Assembly (NCBI GenBank): GCA_024699855.1
Contig: JAMPIQ010000003.1
Coordinates: 5,828,001 to 5,892,000, forward strand
Reading direction: 5' to 3'
Origin: Aphelenchoides besseyi
Lineage: Eukaryota; Nematoda; Chromadorea; Rhabditida; Aphelenchoididae
Length of the DNA: 64,000 nt
In this document: positions 1 to 11,500 of the stretch, one piece after another
How positions within the stretch are numbered: the first letter of the stretch is position 1
How the letters are laid out: every line of letters starts with the position of its first letter
The notes under the pieces: model-generated
The model's input: the letters and a program-made list of their open reading frames with translations, nothing else
Told to the model about the DNA's origin: nothing
Databases searched by the model: none
Translations under genes and position numbers: made by a program

Positions 1-3000
1 GAAACAAAATAGTTGAGGAACTCGAGAAGATGGACAAAGAATATAAGGAGCTAAGCGAAGTTTTGAAGAAAGAAGAAGAGGCGCGCAAGGTGATTGAAGC
101 AGAACACAAGAAGTTTGCCGAGGAACGTGCCAAACTGCTCGAAGATTTAGAGATGTCACGTTCTGGCGGTGCTGTGATTGAAGACAAAATCAGTTCATTG
201 AGTGCGGCAAAAGCCGAATTGGAAAGAGGTGTCAACGACGTAAAAGATCGATTGGCCGACCAAGAACAACGTACTGAAGAAGTTCAACGTCAAATGCGTC
301 GCGCTGAAAAAGATCGTCAAGGATTGAACGAACAGATTTCAAGTCTCCAATCAGCTCAACAGAAAATTGAGGAAGAAAAGAAGGAACGTGAAGAACGGAT
401 TCGTTCATTGCACGAGGAAATGGCTAAAAAAGATGCTCAGGTGAGTAAGCATCAACGATAAAAGATCATTTGGCAATTTAGATTGCTGAAGTGAATCGCG
501 AGAAGAAGAAGAACGACGAAGCAAATCGCAAAATGGCCGAGAATCTTCAAGCTGAAGAGGAGAAAAACACGCAATCAAATCGCAACAAAGTCAAACTCGA
601 ACGGTCTATTGAAGACATTGAAGACACGTTGGAAAGAGATCGTCGTCAACGATTGGATCTTGAAAAGAGTCGAAAGAAGGCCGAAAATGAATTAGCTGTA
701 GCGGAGGAACAAATCGACGAAATCACTCGACGTAAAGCAGAAATCGAACAAAAATTGCAAGCTGTTGAAGAAGAATGGCGTTCATTGAACAACAAATTAA
801 ACGACGAAATTACTCTCGTTGCTCGTTTGAACCGTGAAATGTGAGTTTACTGATTTATGACTATAGCATGCTTAAAATCTGCAGAAAAGAACAACAATCT
901 CATATTCAAAGCCTCGAAGAAGAACTCGATGCAGAACGTCATGCACGGTAAGTTTACTCAATGGCATTGAACAATCATTTTTGTTACAACTTCATTTTGT
1001 ATAACTTTAGAGCTAAAACGGACAAATCAAAATCTGCAATCCAAATGATGCTTGACGATTTGAACGATTCGCTAGACGACGAAAACGGAAAGACTACTGC
1101 TCAAATTGAACTTCAACGACGTAAAGAAGCAGAACTTGCACGTTTACGAATGGATCTGGAACAAGCAAACCAAAACCATGAAGGCCAATTAGCAGTTCTT
1201 CGCAAAAAGAACGCCGACGATTTGGCCAATTTGACTGAGCGATTGGAACGCATGCAGGCCTCAAAAGCAAAGATTGAACGTGACAAACAAGCTCTCCGTC
1301 AACAACTAGACGACGTTTTATCGCAAGTTAACGAAGAAACCAAAAACAAATCGGAACAAGAACGTTTGTCCAAAATGTTAGTCGTCGTCCTACTACTTTT
1401 ATTATCTGCGTTTTTAGGTATGAATCTCAAGTTGCTGAACTCCAGGCACGTTGTGATGACCAACATCGTTTGATTCAAGTTAGTTAACTTGCTGAAAGCA
1501 ACAAATGAGTACGAAATTTAGGACTACGTTTCAACCAAAACACGTTTGGAAGCTGAAAATCAAGACATGCAACAGCAAGTAGAAGATGGAGAAACGCAAT
1601 TGACTGCGTTAAGCAAACGCAAGGCTCAATCATTGGCTCAATTAGAAGAAGGCAAAAAGACCGTATGTTATGTGCAGTAATAATTGAATCAAACATTGCT
1701 TAGGTCGAGGAAGAACATCAAGAGCGTCAGAATTTGAGTGCAACTGTTAAAAATCTCGAACATGAAATTGAATACATTCACGAATGTATTGAACGCGAAG
1801 GTAACGAGAAAGAAGAACTTCTTCGACAACTGAGCAAAGCCAAGTCTGAAGCACAACAATGGAAATGTAAGTATTTAATCAGAATTTTACTTACATCTAG
1901 ATTATCTTTAGCCAAGATTGAATCTGAAGGTTTGATTGCTGGTGATGAGCTCGAAGAAGAACGTCGACGTCGTGCAAACAAGAAACTTGAAATCCAAGAT
2001 TTGCTCCAAGATGTCAACAACAAGATCATTACTGTCGAGAAGGCCAATTCGCGTTTGGTAAGTTCAGAAAATGACAACTGACAACAATCTGTGGTGTAGA
2101 TCAGTGAAGCAGAAGATGCTCGATCAGAAATGGAACGTAATCGAGCTTTGATTGCTCAATTGGAAAAGAAACAATCGACCTTCGATCGTATCATTGAAGA
2201 TTGGCGACGTCAATGCGATGAATTGAGTCAAGAGACCGAACGTTCACAACAAGAAGCCCGACGAAACGCTGCAGATGTCTACGCTTTGCGTAAGTTTCCA
2301 GTTGTTGCAGTATAACTGATGCCAAAAAACACTTATAATCTTTTGAAATTTAGAAACTGCTTCAACTTCGCTTTCTGAACAAGTTGACGACTTAAGACGT
2401 GAGAGTAAAAACCTCACTAACACGATCAAAGATTTGAATGAACAACTTGGAGCCGGTGGCCGTTTGGCTCACGATGTTGCAAAGAAAGTGCGAATGTTGA
2501 GCATGGAAAAAGAATTAAGTTACTTTTCTTCGTTTATACTAATACGTGTTGGACTAACTATGCACTTAAAGAACACCGACTAATTGAATATTACAGGAAC
2601 TTCAACACGCATTGGATGAAACCGAATCAGCACTTGAAGTGGAAGAGTCCAAAGTTTTACGGCTGCAAACAGAAGTCTCGCAAATACGACAAGAAATTGA
2701 CAGACGTATACAAGAAAAGGAGGAAGACTTCGAATCTACTCTCAAGAACCATCAACGAGCTCTCGAATCGATTCAAACTTCACTGGAAACTGAGTCAAAG
2801 AGCAAGCATACGCTTTTGCAATGCAAAAAGAAGGTAAACTCTGCGATTAATTTCCTACATAGAAAACAATTTTTAGCTCGAATCTGAAATTCATGCTCTC
2901 GAATTGAATCTCGATGTGGCAAATAAGTCAAATGTCGAATCTCAGAAAATGATCAAAAAGTTAATGGGACAAATAGTCGAATTACAAGGTATAATGATGT

Positions 3001-4161
3001 TTAAATTAGATGCTTACAAAATTTATTGTTCAGGCCAACTCGAAGAAGCCCAAAGACATCGCGAAGAGTATCGTGAAAACTACCTTATTGCCGAAAAGAA
3101 ACTTCAAGTCGTTTTGACAGAAAAAGACGAATTGGCTATTCAACGAGAAACATTGGAACAACAAAAAGCCAAATTGGATACCGATGTCAACGAACAACGT
3201 AGCATTAAGACCGAGACCCAAAACGAAAACTTACAATTGTCGGCTGCAAAACGCCAAGTCGAAAACGAAGTTCAAATTGCAAAGGTTATCTAATTCGTTC
3301 AATTTTATTTGAATTTGTTTTTGCAGAGCGAATTAGACAAAGCACTTGCCGACTTGAAACATACGGAAGAAGCGTTCAAGAAAGTCAACGGTGATGTAAC
3401 ACGTTTGAGCGAAGAACTTCGACAAGAACAAGCTCATGCAGAGCATGTCGATCGTCTTCGAAAGGGATTAGAATTGCAAATAAAGGTAGAAAAGTCAAAT
3501 CGACTGCAAATAAACTAGATTGCAGGAATTGCATGCCAAACTCGAAGATGCCGAACAACATGCTCTACGACTCAGTCAACGAACTGTGGAGAAGCTTCAA
3601 CAAGACGTTCGAATGCGCGAACGTGAGTTGGAAGCCGAACAGAAACGTCACAAAGAAGCTCAAAAGAATTTGGCCAAATGCGATCGTGATGTTCGTGAAC
3701 GTAAATTTGAATTGGAAGAACAACGAAAAAATGCCGCGAAAATGCAAGATTTGATTGAGAAATTGAATAGCAAGTTAAAGGTAAACTATGAACATTAACT
3801 ATAACTAACTATTCCAAAATTTTATTTTAGAGTCAAAAGAAGGCACTTGAAGAAGCAGTAGGTTTTATGGTTAATTAATTGAAGATAACATGATGTTGTT
3901 TAGGAAGAAGTAGCAAATGTAAATATGCAGAAAGTACGTAAGATCGTGAACTTGATTGATCACGCCGACGAACGTGCTGAGGTATCCAAGACAGTAAGAC
4001 GATAATAATCAATCGACTAATTATAGGAAGCTGAACATTCGCTGTTGCGCATTAAAACGAAGATCCGTGGAAGAACGGGTCTTATGCCTTCAGCTACTCA
4101 ACCAATCAACGGCGATTTGAGCAAAGGAGTCATCCGTTCATCGACTCAATCGCACATTTGA
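1..4161 (+). CDS. Sarcomeric myosin heavy chain, C-terminal rod (5' end outside window)
   Basis: This is the coiled-coil rod of a class II muscle myosin heavy chain, the part that dimerises and packs into thick filaments. Heptad-repeat sequence rich in Glu, Lys, Gln, Leu and Arg runs throughout. Exons I assign are <1-440, 482-840, 885-947, 1011-1376, 1418-1478, 1522-1662, 1704-1866, 1912-2057, 2100-2289, 2354-2514, 2597-2833, 2877-2988, 3034-3284, 3327-3485, 3526-3780, 3831-3857, 3904-3981 and 4027-4161. The first visible residues match the start of the rod (about residue 850 of UNC-54), so motor and lever arm lie to the left. The tail ends GVIRSSTQSHI, then TGA. It diverges from the downstream paralogue: the GGKK stretch conserved in muscle myosins is replaced by RLSQRT near 3570. 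One donor (2515) is not GT. Identity as a muscle myosin is secure; which paralogue it is, is not. Confidence 0.93.
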
Positions 4162-5522
4162 GACCACAACAGATCCAAGTTTTGATATTCGAATTGGTTA
4201 ATTTCATCTTTCTTTTTAGTACCGAACCGTTAAAAGCATACTACTTCGAACTTCTTCCAACCAGTTGTCTTAGATACATTTAAATGAATTTCTGTTTTGT
4301 AATAAAAGTTTTCATTGTACGTAAAAACAACTGCTTTTAAGTTACGAACTAATGTGAAAGAAAGCTAGAAAACCCCAAGGTTTTGTTGCATTTTTGTCGG
4401 AAATCACTTCTCCAAAAACCGAATCGTCTTCAAACGCGACGACAGCGGTTCAATTTCGTCTGTCGTCAGACGTTTAAGTTTTTGTTCGGTTTGCGATTCA
4501 TGGAACGACAGCCGCCATCTTAACGTTCACCATTTGAGCATTTCTTTCCACAAACTAAAACCGTCTGCGAGCAAAGTTGTGCCAACTTAAAAGTTTTGTT
4601 CTTAACTAACTGTTGCTTATCAAACAAATGAATGATTAAGAAAGCAACCATCGGCTTAAGCTTTCAAAAGCGAATGAAAACAATTAGATTGCATATGTGG
4701 GAGCGATCTTGCGAATTGGCAACTCGGCTGTTTACTGCGGGTAACAACCTAACGACCTCGTTACTTTGTTATTATTTCCAGATGTGCAAAACAACTATTG
4801 ATTCTCGTTTGTCTTCATTTCGATTACGCCCACAGTGTTGTGAATAAAACAGAGATTCTGAAGACAAGTGTACGGTAAAATTCGTTTTAACGTTGTGCGT
4901 TTTGAATTGTCGTTTATGTCGCATTCCTGAGAGATCATGAATGCTCGGAAGACAAACGACCGATCAATAAGATCGAAAAATAACCCGGAACCCATTCCGA
5001 TTGACAAACCCGTTAAGCGTCTGTTCTTCGGTTCTAACGAACACCTGCCGTTGTTTGTCTGTGCATTTGCCACAGACCAAACCGCTGGCCAAACCCAAAA
5101 ACGACAACTGCTGTGCCGATTTCATGACGTCGAAAAGTGATCGCTCGTCGTCCGTTTTACCTTTGATTACTGTTAGTTCGTTCGACAGACGTAAAATGTC
5201 ACCAGACGGCCGATGTGTGGGCAAACGGGCGTTGCAGCGGCCTCAGGGTTAGAACCGATTCGTTCGGACCGACGCGACAATTTACATTCACATATGTGTG
5301 AGGCGTTTTGAGATGTCGTTTTGAGGGAACACAAACGGTGGTTAGTGGAATCGAATACAGACGTCTTGTCAACCATTGGCCACACCCACACGTAAGGCAT
5401 GAAACCGGACGCGGATCGGAAATCAACAGCACTTTTGGCAACGACAAGGGCCAAGAATTGTCGTTGCTTTTTGCACTCCAATCTAACTACCGTATACCGT
5501 TGAACTTCCCATTAAGAAGACG
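4162..5522. other. Intergenic region between the two myosin genes
   Basis: This 1.36 kb stretch holds the 3' UTR and poly(A) signal of the upstream myosin and presumably the promoter of the UNC-54-like myosin. I see no convincing exon. A short perfect inverted repeat (CGTCTG, loop TCGT, CAGACG) lies at 4457-4472. No canonical TATA box could be assigned with confidence. Confidence 0.5.
4301..4306 (+). terminator. Poly(A) signal of upstream myosin
   Basis: AATAAA lies 140 nt after the TGA stop at 4159-4161 and is followed by a T/G-rich stretch, as expected for a cleavage and polyadenylation site. Confidence 0.7.
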
Positions 5523-8500
5523 ATGGAATACGAAAAAGATCCAGGTACAATCGTTTTCTATTGATGATTAGCTAGTGGTTACTGTTGTTACTAAGACCCC
5601 AATTTCAGGATGGCAATATCTGCGGATGACGCGCGAGCAAATGCTCGAAGTAACCGAATTAATTAGATCATTTAATCAACCCGTTTTCCAGGAACAATCC
5701 AAACCGTATGATTCGAAAAAGAATTGCTGGGTTGCCGATCCAGAGGTAGTCGTTTCTGCTAAATAAGTTTACTACTTAAAACATGTTTTGTGAACTTTCT
5801 TTTAAAAAAAACTTGTAGAAATTTTATAACACTTACTCTTTTGTTTAATCATCTGTAATGTTAGATTGACTGTTTGGTTTACAGGACGGATACGGTAAGC
5901 GAATTGAATGAATAATCAAAGTATAATGCATAGAATTTAGTTGCTGCTGAGATTAAAAGTACGGCTGGAGATGATGTCACGGTTGTCACCGTTCGGGGAA
6001 ACGAACAAACTTTGAAGAAGGAGTTGGTTCAAGAGATGAATCCACCAAAGTTTGAGAAGACCGAAGACATGTCTAACTTGACTTTCTTGAATGATGCATC
6101 TGTGTTGTACAATCTACGTTCTCGGTAGGTTCAATGAAGTTGATTCACATTTAAAATAACAAGAAACATTCTCTTTAATTAAACTGCTAAATGTGGAGAA
6201 GTTTATTTGGTCGAACTCATTGAAAACATCGGCTTTTTCGTTACGCGTTCGTACACCACTTTCAGTTTGCTTTCGTTGTTGGCGCCTTTCTGTAAAACAA
6301 AAGCAGTTAAATTCGTTGCTCTCGCTATTACCTTTAGCTTCTTGCAATCAGATGATTTAGTTGAACTGCCGGTAACGTTAAGTTGAGTGGTCGTATTTTG
6401 AACGGTTTCGTTTAAAACTGCGACTTGACGTCTAACGTCTTCAGAGATAAAGAGACGATCGAGTAATAAACGTGCTTGTCGGTAGGCTTCCTGATCTTTC
6501 GATTTCGCCAATGAGACTTTAATTAAATTGATAAGGCATTTCGATCACACTTCCAAAACAAGTCCTGCATCTCTGCGGATTGTAGCGAGTCGACGGCGAT
6601 CAATCTCCGTGCCTGTACTCGCACTAATCTATAAGCGATTGTATACAAGCTAAACAGTTCGACTTACTTTTGGAGTAAAATCGGATTCTTGAATCTGGCA
6701 ACTAACAAGTCCACGCAGAATTAGGAAGGCAGTTGCTTTTAAAGCGACTGTCAAATCGTTGTCCATAAACTTTTTGAATCCGTAACCGAGAGAGTTGTTA
6801 ATCAGTGGGCAATATTGATTTGTTCGGCCTTAAAAAGCTTTTAAATCAAGAACGAGGCGAACTTAGTAAAAGCGTTGATTATCATCGACTCTGATACTTG
6901 TGCTCGTTTTTACTGCCATCGATAACCGAATCCGCGGATTTGATCAGAATTCTATATGAATCGGATGAACCACAAGCTCTCAACAACTTCGAAACTCTAA
7001 ACACGGAATTAAATCCAGAAACAGTAACTTACCGATCCAACGTCTGAAGATCAGATTGAATTCGCGAGTTTTCGGTGGTTGAACTTTCGCCAACCTAACG
7101 TATTGCCTCGATTTTTTCGCGCAAAGACGATCCTTGAGTGACACTTTGAAAGAAGCGAGCGTACAGCCTGTGTTTTCCATTACATTTGTCGTCGAATTTC
7201 TCTTTAAAAGATTTGTTCGCAATTTCGAAACCAGCGAAGACTTTGAATGCCTTGAGTTGTTCCTAAACAGCAAGTAAAAAACACGAAAAGCAATCACTCA
7301 CTGATTCAAAATCGTCGGCACTCATTTCGCCTCGAAAAAGTGACTTCAAGTCGCAACCATTGGCTTCCAATTTTTCCACGGTTTCCAACAAGTCTTCAAT
7401 CTCCTGCAGGCATCCTGTGTCAGGGTTGTAAAACGTGTTCGAGTACTGAAAACGGGAAGTCAGTCGAAATGTTTCAAACACTCGGACGCATGTCAGTGTG
7501 AAGATCGTGCTCATTACCATTTGTGATAGCAAAAGTGGTTCCTTGCGCGTTGAGTGTTGTGTATTGATTCGCTCGGCAACCCATTGTTTGACATCGACAG
7601 TGCCACTTTTGAAGGACTTTAGATGATCCCGACGGTTTGGTAAAGACAAAATTGCCGTCAAAAAGGCGGCACTGATCGATTCGAACTTTAACGATTTCGC
7701 GTCCCTGATGCCAGTGATTATTGGCAACCTCAAACTCGAGGACTGCGTGCATACGATGCCCTGAAAACAAAGAGAAAGAATCCGAAAAGCCATCAAGAAC
7801 AGGAACGTACCTTCAGGATTCTTTTTGAGCCAATCCTTTACAAAGAGCTCGCGATCACGGTCATGATTGACCCACACGTTTCCAGCGTTTTTGAAATGTG
7901 CTCGCGCCATCGTTCCTACAAAAGTCGCTGAAAATCAATCGAACTCGAAAAGGAAATCAAGTGTTGGATTCAACTTTGAGAACAAAAACGGAGTTGTTGT
8001 ATTTGCAATCGCGAATGTGGGCGGTTTTGGAAGAATAGGAAAGGGCAAGAAACGCAGCTGCACGTTCGCACAATTCAGCGGTCGATTGATTGAAAGTCAG
8101 ACATGCGGCCATTAAACAGCACGCGAAAATCGACAGCGTAGACTTGTCGATTGCTTCCTATTGCAAAGAAACAGTTTACAATTCAAACTATTCAAAGAAG
8201 ACATCTTAAATTGATCTTTATTGACTTTAAACATGAAAAAGTATTTTCCACTCAATGATGTTTGATATGACTAATTGATTTGATTTTCAAAGTTACGGCT
8301 CGATGCTCATATATGTAGGTTTTAAATTAATAATACTCAAGTAACTTCTTTTAATTAGACCTACTCGGGATTGTTCTGTGTGGTTATCAATCCGTACAAG
8401 CGATTGCCGATTTACACCGACTCGGTTGCTCGTATGTACATGGGAAAACGACGAACTGAAATGCCACCTCATTTGTTTGCTGTCTCTGATCAAGCTTATC

Positions 8501-11500
8501 GTAACATGCTTCAAGATCACGAAAATCAATCGATGTTGATTACCGGTGAATCGGGAGCAGGTTGTTGCATAACAGAAATGCAAGTGAACAATTGACATGT
8601 TTAAGGAAAAACTGAGAACACCAAAAAGGTCATTGCGTACTTCGCATCTGTTGGTGCATCGCAACAAGAAGCCGCTGATGCTCGTGCCGGTGTTGTTACT
8701 GATGAGAAGAAAGTCACTCTTGAAGATCAAATCGTTCAAACGAATCCTGTGCTTGAGGCCTTCGGTAATGCGAAGACCGTGCGTAACAACAATTCTTCTC
8801 GATTCGGAAAGTTCATTCGAATTCACTTCAACAAAGCAGGACGTGTCGCTTCTTGCGACATTGAGCATTGCAAGTTTAATTTTCGTAAAAAAGTTTAGTT
8901 AGAAATTGCAGATTTGCTTGAAAAATCTCGTGTCATTCGTCAAGCTCCTGGTGAGTAACGTTAAACATTGATTATCATTAAAAGTTTCTTTTAGGTGAAC
9001 GTTGTTATCACATTTTCTATCAAATTTACTCCGGTTACAAACCCGAACTCATCAAAGAACTTCAATTGGACAAGCCACTCAAAGACTACTGGTTTGTTGC
9101 TCAGGCCGAACTGACCATCGATGGTGTCAACGACAAAGAGGAGCATCAATTGACTGATGAGGCTTTCGACATCATGAACTTTTCTAACGATGAAAAGATG
9201 AATTGTTATCGAATCATGGCTGCATTGATGCACATGGGTAACATGAAGTTCAAACAGCGTCCACGCGAAGAACAAGCCGAACCGGATGGAACTGATGAAG
9301 CTGAAAAAGCAGCAGCTATGTACAATATTGATTGCGAAACGTTCTTGAAAGCATTGACAAAACCGCGTGTCAAAGTCGGTACTGAGTGGGTGTCGAAGGG
9401 TCAAAATCAAGAACAAGTCAACTGGGCCGTCGGTGCAATGTCCAAGGGTCTTTATGCCCGCGTGTTCCACTGGCTGGTCAAGTACGTTGTCGATTATATG
9501 TATTGAGTATTAAACGTTGTTTAGAAAATGTAACATGACTCTTGATCAAGTTGGACTTTCGCGTGACCATTTCATTGGAGTGCTTGACATCGCTGGCTTT
9601 GAAATTTTCGATGTGAGTTAGTTTTACTGATATTTTCGATGAGTGTTTGCTTCAGTTCAACAGTTTCGAACAATTGTGGATCAACTTTGTGAACGAAAAG
9701 TTGCAACAGTTCTTCAATCATCACATGTTCGTTTTGGAACAAGAAGAATACGCTCGCGAAGGAATCCAATGGACGTTCATCGATTTCGGTTTGGACTTGC
9801 AAGCTTGTATTGAGTTGATCGAAAAGCCAATGGGTATCATTTCGATGTTGGACGAAGAGTGTATTGTCCCGAAAGCCACGGACCAAACACTCGCCCAGAA
9901 ACTCGTCGAACAGCATCTCGGCAAGCATCCAAACTTCGAGAAACCGAAACCGCCAAAAGGAAAACAAGCTGAAGCTCATTTCGCGATGCGCCATTACGCC
10001 GGAACCGTTCGATACAACGTCACTAACTGGTTGGAGAAGAACAAAGATCCGCTCAACGACACTGTTGTTTCGGTAATGAAAGGACCGAATGTCAATCCAC
10101 TTCTTCTCGAAGTTTGGAGCGACTACACGACTCAAGAAGAAGCTGCGCAAAAAGCTAAAGAAGGTGGAGGTGGTGGTGGCAAGAAGAAGGGCAAATCTGG
10201 TAAGTTAGCAACTTTAGAATCCATTTTTCTGAGTACGATTTAAGATTATCATATGACATCAAAAACTTTAACCTAAAAATAATTAATAGTTAGATAAAGA
10301 AAGTTAGTTGTCGTAGTTGAAATTCAAGATTAATGATCATATATTTGTTTTAATGCGTTAACTATTACAGGTTCTTTCATGACTGTCTCAATGATGTACC
10401 GTGAATCGTTGAACAATCTCATGACTATGTTGAACAGCACTCATCCTCATTTTATTCGTTGTATTATTCCCAACGAAAAGAAACAATCCGGCATGATTGA
10501 TGCTGCATTGGTTTTGAATCAGTTGACTTGCAATGGTGTGCTCGAGGGTATTCGTATTTGCCGTAAAGGTTTCCCGTAAGCATAAACAAATGACGAGATT
10601 TTTTAATCCGTTTATCTTTAGCAATCGTACTCTTCACGCTGATTTCAAACAACGTAAGTGCTAATAACTAATAGAGTAAAAATGATGATAACAAATATCA
10701 CTTATCATTCTTTCAGGTTACTCAGTCTTGGCTGCAGATGCTGCAAAGTCGAGCGAAGATCCGAAAGTGTGTGCTGGTGCTATTATGCAAGCGTTGATTA
10801 ACGAAGGAAAGTTGACCGAAGAAAACTTCCGTATTGGTGCTACTAAGGTGTTAAAATAAACGAATATAAAAATACTGAGTAAAATTGTAGGTCTTCTTCA
10901 AAGCCGGTATTGTTGCCTTACTTGAAGATTTCCGTGATGAAAAGTTGGGTGCCATTATGACTGGATTCCAAGCTACGATTCGTTGGTATTTGGGAATGGC
11001 TGACCGTCGTCGTCGTATGCAACAACGTGCGGGTTTGCTCATCTTGCAACGTAATATTCGCTCTTGGTGCACATTGCGTACATGGTAAGTTCGCGATAAA
11101 AGGAAGAGAAACAGATGGGCAGTCAATTTAAAGTGTATCTTTGTCACTTGTCTACAAACTACATCTTCTTTTCCGTTGTGTAGCTGAGACAGTAACAACA
11201 AGAAGAAGGATAAGCAAAGTGAAAAACGCACTTGTTGAAAACGATTAGCAACACAGAAAAGTGATGGCAACTACTCAAATCAAATAGAAGTTTGCAATTG
11301 CGGCCCCTGTCAACATCCTGTTGATAGCTATTGTGACTCGATCATTTCAAAAATTTGTCAAAAGTGGGAATTTGTTTTTTTCATGTTTCATCAAATTTTC
11401 ATCAAACGCCATGTACTATTATTAATCTCTAATGTATTTCAGGGATTGGTTCAAATTGTTAAGTTGGGTACATGGAAACCACTTACTTGTTGCCATTTAG

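Noticed and set aside
3937..3941. Possible donor GTACGT after AAA in the first myosin's penultimate exon
   Set aside because: The frame continues through it with myosin-like sequence (QKVRKIVNLIDHADERAE), so no intron is needed.
4457..4472. Perfect 6-bp stem with 4-nt loop upstream of the UNC-54-like myosin
   Set aside because: Stems this short occur frequently by chance in 64 kb, and nothing links it to a regulatory element.
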